Below are positions 1 to 10,822 of a stretch of 64,000 bases of DNA, piece by piece. The translations under genes and the position numbers were made by a program. How positions within the stretch are numbered: the stretch's first letter is position 1; each line of letters opens with the position of its first letter. The notes under the pieces are model-generated. The model was not told the DNA's origin. It worked only from the letters and a program-made list of their open reading frames with translations, and did no database searches. Origin of the DNA: Cytidiella melzeri (taxonomy: Eukaryota; Basidiomycota; Agaricomycetes; Polyporales; Irpicaceae); assembly GCA_022592445.1 (NCBI GenBank), contig JABYQR010000006.1, positions 62,001 to 126,000 on the forward strand. The letters are read 5' to 3'.

Positions 1-1892
1 AAAATTGTATTGTAAGCAACCTGTGTGCTGAAATAGTGCGCATACAACTCATGCACTGTAAATTCCAGCGATGGGACTCTCATAACCCAACGTCTGCATT
101 TCGCACCTATGCCGCATCGCTACAGGCATGTGCTCGGCTGGTATCGCATTATTCAGGAGCTCAACGAGTCTTCTGTACTAGCCGTTTGTATATTCGATGG
201 CAAGGGTAGGAATGCAGCAAAACAAGGAGAGGTGCGTGATATGTCCCTCCGTTCAAGCATGGACACTCATGACTCGCGCAGGTAGATCGTAGGCGCGAAG
301 TACGCAGAACTCTTACCTCAAGAGGGCAGCTAGAGAAGACTCGGCTTATCCGACTGCGAAGAATCATGCCGATAGTAAAGGCTTTGCACCATCTCAGCCA
401 TGAAGAGAGGATCGAAGTGCTTGAAGGCTTCCGTTCCTCCCTGCATGCCAGTAACTTCCAAGTTGCCTCAGAGCCGTTACTCCCAATCCACGCTGCGGTA
501 ACATGGGACTTGGCCTTACCTGAAAATATCCCTCGTGAGGAATCAACAACAGACTATCAGTCCGGTAGCCAGCAGCATGATGCATACTCTACTGTCTATG
601 GTGCTTTCCATGAACCAGATCTCGTAGAGATCATGCTCAGGGATCCCAGTCTGGCCGTCGATCCGTCTCGCGCTGAATACGCGGAGCCTGGGCATGTCAG
701 TGAAGTCCCCTTCATGACCAGCGATTTGGAATATGCAAATTCTGGGGAATCTGGCGATATGTCGGTTCAGATTCGCGCAGAGGATGCCGATGGAGTTCAT
801 GAATCGCTTGGAATCGTCGGTGAAACCGACGGATTTGCCACTGAGCCATCCGTCATCCAGCAATACCCGGGTGCTGAGACTACGGTGGATAGCATGAAGT
901 CGACGTTGGCCCACCTGTATGTGTGGTACAAGGCCAGCATGGACAACCTTGATTCTTCGGCGCACGGTAATGTCCCGCCTCTGCCGTCATTGACGTTTGG
1001 TGAAGATGCAGCCGACTCTGCTGACAGCCGCGCTGAGCACATGATGTTGTCTAAAGCACAGCAAGAGCTCGCAACAGCCGAGGGTATCTTGTGGCAGCAG
1101 CTCTTACGCCTAGAGTCCCTATCGCTGGACGTGGTAGAACGCACCGCTACCGTACTGGCTGAGAAGAGCCAGATTCTGTCGGAGTCTTATGACCGGCGTA
1201 CACTGGCTCCTACAACAGCTACATATGAGCAGAGCAAGGAAATTCTACGAGCGTTGGGGGTACTCTGTTTGGAGACGAACGGTCCTCACGAAGCAGAGGC
1301 TGTGGCTGCTGCAATGGTTCTGCAAGGACAAGCAGACTATGTTGCTAGCGAAGATACGGTATGTCTACAGGCTAGTCTCACGGACCAATAACCTCGATTT
1401 GTCTCACAGGATGTCTTAATATACGGTGCTCCTTTAATCCGTAATATTACTACGAAGGCTGAGCCGTTGGTCACCGTGTCAGGAACCGACGTACGGAGGA
1501 GTCTACACCTGGACCAAAGTCGATTCATCGACTTCGCCCTTCTACTCGGCACAGACTTTTCCCAGCGCATCAAGAACGTCGGTCCTGCTCGCGCGTTGAA
1601 GTTCATTCAAGAACACGGGAGCATTGAACGCATTATAGAACACGAAAAGGAATACCCTCCGCGCCAGCCAATCTGTTCGTACTTACAGCAAGTGGCCTTA
1701 GCGAGAATGGTCTTCCAAACCTTGCCTCCTGTACCATGCGAAGATCTCACACCGCCACCTGTGGACGAGGAGGCAGTACTTGAGATTATGCATAGGTACC
1801 AATTGTGGAGGTCCATGTCGAAAGAGCACCAGTGGTTCGACGGTGGGGCGCTAGCTGGCAATTACTTCAGCGATAGTCCATTCGCGTCTTGA
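1..1892 (+). CDS. XPG/FEN1-like structure-specific nuclease (PIN-like), 5' end outside window
   Basis: Exons 1-11, 69-231, 282-1358 and 1410-1892 join in one frame with GT-AG introns, giving about 577 residues of a protein whose start lies before base 1. The N domain shows IVFDGT, the RLHFAPMPHRYRH stretch and FDGK, followed by a basic stretch. The I domain has NGPHEAEA and SEDTDV, and the helical C-terminal part has LLGTDF and IKNVGPARALKF. The metal-binding acidic residues of the XPG/FEN1 family (DGT, FDGK, EAE, EDTD, GTD) are all present, so the enzyme looks active. The N and I domains are separated by about 270 extra acidic, low-complexity residues, closer to XPG than to FEN1. It should cut DNA flaps or bubbles in repair, by family knowledge. 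The final stop is at 1890-1892. The exact orthologue (RAD2, EXO1 or a fungal-specific PIN family) cannot be decided. Confidence 0.85.
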
Positions 1893-2279
1893 TACAAAAC
1901 CTCCGTAAACTCGCTATCTTCGTCACTCCTCACATGTGTTGGCCCCTCATCGTCATGTGTTGCGGTACGTACGCATTCATCGGCGGAAGTGCGTTATAAT
2001 TCGTATTGAAGGACATGAGTCTGACACCCGCAGAGTGAGCGGTGAACAGTCGGCTCGTTCTCTAGTTGTCAGATGGAAATAGAACTCCTTCTACACTAGG
2101 AACTATCATTTATCCCGCCCGACGATCCCACACATTCTTCCTCTGCACGATTGGGATCATATGACGACGGTCACTTGTGACATAGAGATACAAATTTCTG
2201 AATCGAAACGTCTTTCAGCGGCATCTATACTCGTACAAAATGAGCGAGGTCTTGTTCTACAGGTCTCAGACGAGTCGAA
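1893..2279. other. Intergenic, no gene seen
   Basis: This is the spacer between the nuclease stop and the carboxylesterase start. No ORF with family resemblance or splice support is visible. It should hold the nuclease 3' end and the esterase promoter. Confidence 0.6.
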
Positions 2280-4597
2280 ATGATTGTACCTCTTACCCTC
2301 CCATTGCTTATAGCTTCGTCGCTCAGCGCGGGGGCAGACGGCGCGGCGCAGGCAGCTCCGACCGTGACAAGGGATACCACGCTACTCCTATTCAACGACT
2401 TGAACCGTAAGTGTATCTGTCAAAACTTGTCTGCTATGAGACATGCATGTCGCTGACGCTTTTGAATGCCAGGTGCAACGGCTACTTCCCACCAGTCTGT
2501 GCTACTTCTCGACAGCCAAACCTATGCTGCTTCTCAGAGCGCCTGCGTGGCGCTGAATGAAAGCTTGCTGCCAAGTAACGCGAGCGTACTCACCACAGAC
2601 ATCGTACATTTGCTTCAGTATCAGCTCTATCAAAAGAAGTTTCCTGAAGGCCAAACTTTTTGGATAGCATCTCAGGCATCTGGCTGTCAAGTCGTCGACA
2701 CGAACGGCAAAATCAGCCAATCCTCTTGCAGCAAAAGTCTGCCTGCGTTGTGCACGCAAAGTGCCATTCTAGGTGCCCTACCATCAGCTCAGAACGAGCT
2801 CTCTGTTTCCTCGCAAGGTCTTACAATAACCGGGTATGACCTTATATCAAGTAGATTAATACGGTTCTTGCTAACTATCATGACACTTCAAAGGTATCGC
2901 GACCAGCGAGCGTTCAGATTTTATGGTATTCCATATGCAGACCCACCCGCCCGCTGGACTTACCCTACTGCATACACCGGATCCAGTCCTATCAACGCGA
3001 CACAGTTCGGGTCCGTTTGCGTGCAAAGTGGGGCCACCAACACGAGCGAGGATTGCCTCTTCCTTAACATATGGACTCCATTTTTGCCACACTCCTCGAT
3101 CTCTCCAAAATCTGCGCTGAAGCCGGTGATGTTCTGGATCCATGGCGGCGCCTTTACCGGAGGAACTGGCGCAGATCCCACGTTCGAAGGAGGAAATTTG
3201 ATCTCTCGAGGGGACGTTGTTCTTGTCACGATTAACTACCGTCTCTCAACCCTCGGATTTCTGGCGCTAAACGACGGCAAAACCAACGGCAACTTCGGGC
3301 TCGCTGACATCGTCGCAGCCCTCGACTGGGTGAACGAGCATATACCGGCGTTCGGTGGAGATCCTGATCGTATCACCATCTTCGGACAGTCCGCAGGTGC
3401 AGCCGCAGTGCGCGGTCTGCTGCAGTCTCCCAAGGCGATCGGAAAGTATGCAGCTGCTATCCAGATGAGCAACTTGGCTGGCTCTTCATACGGTACTACC
3501 TTTTCGAATTACTACACTATCGACGAGGACGTCTCTGCTTTTGCCAGGACTATCCTGCAGCTTACCAATTGCAACAAGCTGACTAACGAAGAGATCCTGT
3601 CTTGCTTGAGGCTGGTTGACGCGAACACCCTAGTCACCCTGGGAACAGTGGCAAGGTATATTCGCAAAACATGACATCGGATAATCAGCTCACTGCGGCC
3701 ATAGTTACATCGTTGTTGATGGGACATTTATCAAACATCCTTTCCTACCTCTGGACGGTTCTGCGGAAGTTGCCAACATTCATGCGATGATAGGTCTCAT
3801 GCGAGACGATGGTGCGGCGTTTATTTCAACACCCGTGAGTCCATTTATCACGCAGGTCGCATGATTCTGAAGAAAATACTACGCAGACCGTAAATGATGC
3901 GGGAGTAGCATTGGAATCTGCTGGGTTGCCGTCCGTGGTGGCAAATAGCACACTCTTCCCCCTCAACAATGGGCCAAATACGACAGATATCCTATTCAAC
4001 CTTACGGCCAGGACAACGACTGATGCGCTTCTCCGTTGCCTAGATCAAGCGACCGCTTTCTCCGCTGTCAAGCACAATCTATTCAAGGATGTTTGGTTCT
4101 ACGAGTTCAACAGGAGCTACCAGCTTTCCGGATATGACCCTAATGCCCCTCATTGTGACGCTCCTGCAGATGTCGATCATCCCGCTGGGAATCCAGACAG
4201 GGAATACTACAAGTAAGATTATTGTTCACTCCAGAGATGATGCTAAGTATGAAACGATAGATGCCATAGTGGCGAGCTGTACTACGTGTTCGGCTCACTT
4301 CCGACGAATCTCCCATATCGAGACGCCAACGACTTGCCGTTCACGCAGCTGAGTGTGGATGCGTGGACGTCTTTCGCTCGAACCTACGATCCTAATCCTG
4401 ACCCTGCGTTCCTCGCGTCGCGAGGGTTTTCGGACACAGCAGAGCTATTTGCAGCTCAGCCTCGTTGGGATTCAGTCACAAGCCGGACTGTCAACTCGGC
4501 ACCGGTTCGACAGTTGCAGATGTCGAGCGCGATGATCGAGTTTAAGGAACAGGGACAATGCAGTTTCCTCAACTATCCGTTATCGTACTGGGGCTGA
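2280..4597 (+). CDS. Secreted type B carboxylesterase / lipase
   Basis: Six exons (2280-2406, 2473-2833, 2894-3655, 3705-3834, 3887-4212, 4261-4597) give 680 residues. The start is the ATG that opens a hydrophobic signal peptide (LTLPLLIASSLSAGADG). The family features follow in order: the oxyanion-hole HGGAF near residue 246, the nucleophile elbow FGQSAGA with Ser about 329, and the catalytic His of CHSGELYYVF about 571. All belong to the cholinesterase/lipase family with an alpha/beta hydrolase fold. Several N-glycosylation motifs agree with secretion. The roughly 130 residues before the GYRDQRAFRFYGIPYA start of the esterase domain form an unrelated N-terminal extension with cysteines. The intron at 2834-2893 is a multiple of three without stops, so an unspliced form would also stay open. 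The substrate is unknown; ester or lipid hydrolysis outside the cell is expected from the family. Confidence 0.88.
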
Positions 4598-4769
4598 TAC
4601 ATCGGAGTGACAATATGAATCATGATATATGCATAATGTCTGTGGTGAATCAAGCTAGTAGCTCTATAGAGATCTCGAAAAGGTATCATGATCAACAATG
4701 CACCGAGCTGAGCCGCAGCGGGGCATCTTAATACTGGTAAGTGCGCGATCCTCCAACTTTACTTCGATG

Positions 4770-4774
4770 ATGAC
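4770..4774. repeat. Target site duplication, left copy (ATGAC)
   Basis: The five bases ATGAC directly precede the left LTR and recur exactly at 9982-9986 after the right LTR. Five bp is the usual duplication made by copia integrases. Confidence 0.92.
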
Positions 4775-5001
4775 TGTCAAACAGACGGTCTGGTACAGGG
4801 TCAACAGTGATACTATTGTACAACGCAATACGTGCGTACCTGGTACAGGGTCAACAGTGATACTGTGCCCCTGTACCGGTTAGGAACCTTTTATACAAGC
4901 TTACATAAGTGGCGGATGTCCGTGTATAGTAGTCCCGCCAAACACCAGCGCTGATGCGCTTCCTTCCTAACTTGGACACTCTGGCGGGTCACTGACTGAC
5001 A
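4775..5001 (-). repeat. LTR, 3' LTR relative to the element
   Basis: It starts TGTCA and ends TGACA, giving the usual TG...CA ends with short inverted repeats. It matches 9755-9981 at all 227 positions. The pol stop codon (4967-4969) lies inside it. A 25-bp direct repeat occurs within it at 4790-4814 and 4840-4864. Confidence 0.96.
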
Positions 5002-7350
5002 CCCCCCCTTGACCCGCTATCAGTCCCAACATCTCCATCGCGCGTGTGTGCATGACTCGGCTTAGTGATTTTGTGAAAAGGTCGGCCAAGTTTTCCTTCC
5101 CTTCTACTCGCCTGACATCGACTCTCCCATTGTTGACACAATTCCTAATGAAGTGCGCTCTTATGTCGATATGCTTCATCCTTGTGTGCCCATGTGGGTC
5201 GTGTGTACAGGCGATTGTACCGTTGTTATCGCAGTATAGTGGTGTTGGGGTTTTCTGTGGGAAACCAAGTTCGTCGAGGAGTTGTCTAAGCCAAATAATT
5301 TGGCACGCCGCGTGAGAACAGGCCAAGTACTCGGCCTCGCACGACGACAAAGCCACCACTTGTTGTTGCTTTGCACTCCATGAGACCGGCGACCTGTATA
5401 GAATCATGACGTAACCCGAAATAGACTTTCTTCCTTCTCCAGAACCCCAATCCGAGTCGGTGAAGCCGTGGAACAAAGGGAATGCAGGGTCGAGGTTCCC
5501 CATGATGAGGCCAAGTGACCGCGTACCTTGAAGATACCGTAGCAAGTGCTTCGCGGCTGTCCAGTGTGAGCGGCGGTAACATGACATGAATTTGGCCAGT
5601 TCGCGCACTGCATAGGCGATGTCAGGTCGAGTTGTAGTCGCCAGATACATTACCTTCCCTACAAGAGTGCAGTAGGGTAAGGTCTTCAGTTCGTCGCGTT
5701 CCTTGTCATCTATGGGCGTGTCCTCTCGAGATAGTGAGGTCTTCGGTGGTAGCGGTGTGGGAGTCGAGTTGCAGAACTCCATGTCGAATAGCCTTAGGAT
5801 CGACAGTGTGTACGCCTCTTGTGAAAGCTGGATCGACCGCCTCGCGTGATTTCTGGTTACTTTGCAGCCCAGTAGCCATTCGACTTCGCCGTTGTCTGTG
5901 ATGTTGAAGAGTCGTTTTAGGTCCTCAGTCACCAAGTCCGATTCTTCGCGCGATGGAGTGGCTAACAGGATATCGTCGACACTCGTTGCGGACATGGATT
6001 TCTGTCTGTTCCGTTCCCTCACATGTACGCTCCAATCTGATTCGCATCTCCGGAAGCCGAGCGTCTGGTAATTGTTGTGAAATTCGAGGTACCACGAACG
6101 GCCAGCTTGTTTCAGTCCATACAGCCCTTTCCGTAGTCGCCAAAAACCCTTTCCTAGTACCGCAGGCTTGTTCATGTAGATTTCCTCGGCCAACGGTCCA
6201 TTTAGAAATGCCGTCTTGATATCGATGTGACGGAGGTACAGATCGTCGTGGGCGGCGATGGCCAATATAGCGCGTTTTGAGTCCCAGCGGGCCACAGGAG
6301 CGAACGTGAAGTTGAAGTCTTGACCCGGAATCTGGGTGAAACCTTTGGCGACTAGTCGCGCTTTGAATCTAGCAATATGGCCGTCGGCGTTTCGTTTGAT
6401 GTGCAAGACCCATTTCGAGTCCACAGGTTTTCGACCTGGTGGGACACGTTCGACCTCTTTGTACACGCCTTTTTCTTTAAGTGCTTCTAACTCCTCGTGA
6501 ATAGCGCTGAGCCAGTGGCTCCAGTATTCGCTGCGCTCCGCTTCTTGGATCGAACGTGGGTCGCTGGTGTGTGAATCGTCGATTGGTGAAAGTGTGTTGT
6601 TCGCGAGTGCTTCCGACAGAGTTTGATGGATTTGTGACAAAGTAGGGTCAACTAGTTCAATGCCGAGTGTTCGGGCGGTAAGAGCGAGATGTTCGTCGAC
6701 TTGCAACCCCCCCTCGAGCAAATATTTGGCGTTGTTTTCAATATATCGCCTGGGTAGAGTGCGAGTACGTCGCGCTGTACAATATGTGAACTTTACATCC
6801 CTGTGGGATACAAGTCTCAACAGAGACATACCGTGCGCCTCAGTACGAGGATACGCATCAAGCCCATCTGCGTACTCAGGTTCCAACGGGACCTGGCCGG
6901 CTGGGGTACTGGGTACATCCTCAGTGGTATGCTGAGGGTCTGGCAAGTCTCTAACGGAGATCACATCAGACACAGTTACAGGTCTACGCTGACTAGGCAC
7001 GTACTCTGATGTAGAGTAATCCAAGTGTTTATCTTGGAAACGGGCGTCCATCTCCATGAAGACGTCATCCCACAAGACGGAGGACGGTGAAGATGGTGTT
7101 GGTGAAGGCGATTCGTGATCGAGAAAAATGATGTCTCGGCGTGAGCGTACGGCGTTCGCGTTAGGAAACCACACTAGGTAACCCTTAGCGTCAGGTGCGT
7201 ATCCAACAAAATGTCCTTCCTCGCCTCGAGGTTGTATTTTGTTCAACGAATCCGCGTCCATTCTGCGCGTGATGACGCGTGTGCCAAAAATATGAAGGTG
7301 TGAGAGGTCGGGGTTCTTCTTGTGCCACAGGTGGTAAGGTGTGATGTTGG
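4967..7350 (-). CDS. copia pol part: integrase C-terminus, reverse transcriptase, RNase H
   Basis: This long open frame on the minus strand begins after the second frame break and ends in the LTR. From the N-terminus it has the end of integrase (TPYHLWHKK, GYLVWFPN), a proline/serine-rich linker, the RT core (DSKWVLHIKRN, KARLVAKGF, DIKTAFLNG, LYGLKQAGRSW, SVDDILLA) and RNase H (TDSDWG, SSCEAEYLA, DNNGTIA, RMKHIDI, NLADLFTKSL). RT makes the DNA copy from element RNA in virus-like particles, and RNase H removes the RNA. The RT box reads SVDD where many copia elements have YVDD. The open frame runs upstream to 7414, but homology begins near 7350. There are no internal stops, so this part looks intact. 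Confidence 0.9.
5002..5010 (-). other. Polypurine tract of the copia element
   Basis: On the minus strand this reads AAGGGGGGG directly before the 3' LTR. This is the expected place and composition for the plus-strand DNA primer of an LTR retrotransposon. Confidence 0.85.
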
Positions 7351-7970
7351 TGGTAACGCGGACGTTGTGACACGATTGAGAATATGGGCCGCGCATTGTA
7401 CAGCAAGTGGCCACAGGAAGTCGGTCAAACCGGCGTCGATGAGCATTGCGCGCGCCATGGATGCAAGCGACCAGTTTGTACGTTCCGCTACGCCGTTCTG
7501 TGGAGAAGCGTCTGGTATGGTTTTCTCAAACGTAATGCCTTCCCTTTCACAGTACGCACGAAATTCTCCTTGTGTGAGTTCTGGTGCGTTGTCCACTCGT
7601 ATTACTGCAATCTGTAGGCCGGTGTAGCGTTCGACGGCTGTTTTGTATTTCAAGAATTCATGGAACGCGTCGGAGCGTTGTTTGAGAAAAAGAGGAGTCT
7701 TCCATCGAGAGTGGCAATCAACGCACGGGAGAAAGTATTTGATGTTTCCGTAGCCTAAGGGTAAGGGACCGCAGATGTCAAGATGGATGCGAAATAGAAG
7801 TCGATCGGCCCTGAGAGATGATGTTTTGGGAAAAGGAAGTCGCTTGATGTTCGCTCGCGCACAGACTTCGCATACGTGTGGCGTATTAGGTGAGGAAGAG
7901 AGATGTAGGCCAGAGGATGAAGGTGACAGCCCTTTTACGCCTAGGTGGCCTAGTAGGCGGTGTAAAACTC
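7350..7970 (-). pseudogene. copia integrase core, in a different frame from both neighbours
   Basis: Between the two frame breaks, the minus strand is open in a third frame and encodes the integrase. A zinc-binding part is seen as LHRLLGHLG with CEVC. The catalytic acidic triad appears as HLDICGPL, VIRVDNAPE and PQNGVAER, matching the D,D-35-E pattern. It has no start codon at its upstream edge and is joined to gag-protease and to RT only through one-base shifts. As read, it cannot be translated as part of a full polyprotein. A shared frame for gag, integrase and RT is normal for most copia elements. Confidence 0.85.
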
Positions 7971-9656
7971 CTTCGAGACGGTACGTGTGCTCGAGGCGGC
8001 CACCGTAAGGTCAGATATCCTGTCGAGTAGTGATCCGCGCGGTTTCATACCTGCATCCTTTCGATCAGTACCGAGGGATTGGCCTGTGGTGACGTGGAGG
8101 CGGTACAGATTGTTGTCGTCCAAATTCCCGGTGATGATGGTCTTGCCTTCCAGGTCAAGCATCATCTTACCGGCCCTGGTGGTAGATCCTACCCCTCTCC
8201 TCTCCAGGCACCCTTGCGATACCAGATTCATCCGTGCTGTCGGTACGTGGAGCACATCGCTCAGTTTGATTTTGTTAGTTACGCCATTGACCGTAGCTAG
8301 CAAGAGGACATCACCAACTGCAACCACGGAAGTTGTAAGCGACGATCCGAATCCTCGGACACTGAGAGGAGTAATGGTACAATAGTTGTCGAAAACGGAG
8401 CGATCAAAGAAAATGTGTCGATTGGCTCCAGAGTCGTGGTAAACGGAGAATTGATCGACGTGTTCTGCAGAGAATGCGGCATTGTGGCACTTGACGGGTA
8501 GATCTGGGTCGTTGCTGATCCTCGTATTCAGTAAGTACACAGTTCCAGGATCATCTCCCTTGACAGACACAGAATTCGCGTGCACTGGTTGTTGATCAGG
8601 AGGCTCTGTAGCGACGTTGGCGGTGGGACTTTTCTTTGCGTTGAACGTCTTTGACGCTTTTCGACTCTTCTGACGCTGAGCCGGTGGTAGATGTATGTCA
8701 CGCCTGTATTTCCACCAGTCGGGATATTGCCCACATTTTCCTCCACCCCAGGACAAGCAGTTGTCACTCGTATGGCCTCGGGGGTGCGGACAGTCAGGGT
8801 TGTCGCACCACTCAGTCATTTTCTTGGCAGAACCGGTAGCTTGGTTGACTACAGCATTCGAAGTGGAAGGTCTCTTTCGATAGATCGTATCGGTCTCGTA
8901 GATCTGCGCGACAACCTCCGGATCATTCTTCGTTTGCGCCCAGTTTTCTTCCTTTATGAGTTCAATAACCCTAGAAGATGACATAGACCTCCCAGCATTG
9001 TGTGCCACTCCCATGTCGTAATGGAGAGTCCTCGAGAACATCCTCCAACTGTTGTCTGTGGGGATAAGGTCTGCAAGCGTGGTCGCGAAGTTTGCGTCGG
9101 ACATGCGATTTGGATCTTGGTCACATAGATCTGCGTAGATAGCGCGCATCTTGTCAACCCATTTACTCACGTCCATCCCGTCCTTGCATATGAAACTCAT
9201 CAGTTTCTGATGGAGTGACGAAGCTCTGAGGTTGTTGATTGGTCGATACTCTGATTGCAGAATTGTCCAGGCTTCTTTCGCCCTTCTGGTACGACCTATC
9301 AGATGGATCTTTGTTCGGGGAATAGCTTCGAGTAACAGAGCAATCGCCGTGATGTTCGCGTCGTACCAAGGCTCTGCGTCTTTCATCGCCTGTTCGACCT
9401 CGTCCTCGTTTCCTCTCTTTATCCCCTTCGTCACAACTCCGGTGTCCGGATCCTCCACTTCTTCCTCATATGTCCTTCGGAGTTTAGGGACGATAGGTGG
9501 CACGGAATCTGGTCCTTCGAAGTATTTCCAGAGGTGTACAGATCTTAGTTTCGCTTCAACCTGTAATACCCATGTTCCGTAGGAATTGGTGTTTCCATCG
9601 TCGTCAAGCTTCGGCAATTTATTGTTAGAAGAATCAGTTTTGATGAGGTTCGACAT
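7950..9656 (-). CDS. copia gag and protease
   Basis: Read on the minus strand, the ORF starts at the ATG 98 bases inside the 5' LTR. The first 270 residues are a copia-type capsid region (YGTWVLQVEAKL, AKEAWTILQSEY). A zinc knuckle of form C-x4-C-x5-H-x4-C follows (CDNPDCPHPRGHTSDNC). Next is an aspartic protease with the active-site DSGA (VYHDSGANRHIF). The frame ends at 7950-7952, shortly into the pre-integrase region, because of the first frame break. Gag would package element RNA and protease would mature the polyprotein. Confidence 0.9.
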   Translation of the reverse strand: MSNLIKTDSSNNKLPKLDDDGNTNSYGTWVLQVEAKLRSVHLWKYFEGPDSVPPIVPKLRRTYEEEVEDPDTGVVTKGIKRGNEDEVEQAMKDAEPWYDANITAIALLLEAIPRTKIHLIGRTRRAKEAWTILQSEYRPINNLRASSLHQKLMSFICKDGMDVSKWVDKMRAIYADLCDQDPNRMSDANFATTLADLIPTDNSWRMFSRTLHYDMGVAHNAGRSMSSSRVIELIKEENWAQTKNDPEVVAQIYETDTIYRKRPSTSNAVVNQATGSAKKMTEWCDNPDCPHPRGHTSDNCLSWGGGKCGQYPDWWKYRRDIHLPPAQRQKSRKASKTFNAKKSPTANVATEPPDQQPVHANSVSVKGDDPGTVYLLNTRISNDPDLPVKCHNAAFSAEHVDQFSVYHDSGANRHIFFDRSVFDNYCTITPLSVRGFGSSLTTSVVAVGDVLLLATVNGVTNKIKLSDVLHVPTARMNLVSQGCLERRGVGSTTRAGKMMLDLEGKTIITGNLDDNNLYRLHVTTGQSLGTDRKDAGMKPRGSLLDRISDLTVAASSTRTVSKEFYTAY

Positions 9657-9742
9657 GGCGATGTATTGAATGATAGGGGTAACAACTGAACGAAGCGGTG
9701 GTACTCGACAGTACGGAAGACTGGTATAATTTGCGCTGTACG

Positions 9743-9754
9743 GGGCTCATAACC
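9743..9754 (-). promoter_or_regulatory. Primer binding site for a half-tRNA of initiator Met
   Basis: The plus strand here reads GGGCTCATAACC, the anticodon arm of initiator methionine tRNA. It abuts the 5' LTR. Its complement on the coding strand is therefore a primer site for the 5' half of tRNA-iMet, as known for Drosophila copia, not for the intact 3' end. The match is seen directly; the priming mode is inferred from that family. Confidence 0.82.
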
Positions 9755-9981
9755 TGTCAAACAGACGGTCTGGTACAGGGTCAACAGTGATACTATTGTA
9801 CAACGCAATACGTGCGTACCTGGTACAGGGTCAACAGTGATACTGTGCCCCTGTACCGGTTAGGAACCTTTTATACAAGCTTACATAAGTGGCGGATGTC
9901 CGTGTATAGTAGTCCCGCCAAACACCAGCGCTGATGCGCTTCCTTCCTAACTTGGACACTCTGGCGGGTCACTGACTGACA
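9755..9981 (-). repeat. LTR, 5' LTR relative to the element
   Basis: Identical to 4775-5001 over 227 bp. It carries the promoter of the element by family knowledge. It is followed by the second ATGAC at 9982-9986. Confidence 0.96.
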
Positions 9982-9986
9982 ATGAC
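9982..9986. repeat. Target site duplication, right copy (ATGAC)
   Basis: Exact copy of 4770-4774 on the other side of the element. Confidence 0.92.
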
Positions 9987-10822
9987 TGGTCTCCTAACGT
10001 TGTCAGTCTACTTGGGATGGATGTAGAAAATAGGTCGGTAAGTGTGCGAGTCTATTTCGCTATGGCATTATACCTGTGCAAGTACAGAACCCGTATAGCT
10101 GATTAAACTGGCAATCTGACACATGTACTCCTATGCATCCGGGACCAACCAAAATTGAGTATCACGAGAAGATTTGTGGCGTGAAACCGCAGCAGATTGA
10201 AACTCGAAGCTCAAACCTCAACGTACGTTTCAACAATGGGCCCTGGTTGACGCAATCTGCCACATCTGACAGCGCAGAATGAGTATGATTATCACAAATA
10301 TCTTCGAAGTTCGGTGGCTGCCTTATGGTGTGCCTTGAGTTCCTCCACTTCTCTGCGCACAGTCGAGGATGTCATGAGCCTATACACCACTACATACGAT
10401 GCTTCACGCTCCATGTATCATGATCAAGACTTTGATTTGACCATCGAAATAATATGTATGCATTGATCACAGCTGTCTATGATCGCAATGGAGCATCGGC
10501 GTTTCACCGGAGGTGAGCCAGAACTTGTACTTATCGGCGAGGCTAGAATAAAAGAATAATCTTGCAGAAAGTATCTTCTTCAAGTCGCTGTCTGCGACGA
10601 CTTTGAAGTTTCGAGTCCGATGAAATTTGCGGGCTACAGTATGCCACGGAGCGTCTAACCTTAACGGCGGGATGATGGCGGGCGCTCCGAGTGTGGTAAA
10701 CGTCGGGAGTCCACGGATAGCCGGGCCGGAGCCACTTACCATATGTAGGCCGACGAGTTGAGACAACCTCCTGCCTGCAGCTGCAACTTCTACCCGCGAC
10801 GACGACGACGAAGGTCCTACCT
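9987..10822. other. Intergenic, no gene seen
   Basis: The 0.8 kb between the copia insertion and the LIM gene has only short random ORFs. A GAC repeat (10798-10811) lies just before the LIM start. Joined to 4598-4769, it is the original intergenic DNA that the element split. Confidence 0.55.

Larger units (their letters stand above)
4775..9981 (-). mobile_element. Ty1/copia LTR retrotransposon, structurally complete, pol frame broken twice
   Basis: A 5207-bp element lies on the minus strand between two identical 227-bp LTRs flanked by ATGAC repeats. Reading the minus strand, the order is LTR, primer site, gag with a zinc knuckle, protease, integrase, reverse transcriptase, RNase H, polypurine tract, LTR. 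Protease before integrase before RT is the copia order. No base differs between the LTRs, so insertion was recent. Two single-base frame changes, near 7961-7972 and 7347-7353, break the polyprotein. These may be real damage, damage inherited from a parent moved in trans, or assembly indels. Confidence 0.95.

Noticed and set aside
7950..7975. Programmed -1 frameshifting between copia gag-protease and integrase
   Set aside because: No slippery heptamer of the X-XXY-YYZ type lies at the switch point, and a second similar shift occurs inside integrase where programmed shifting is not known.
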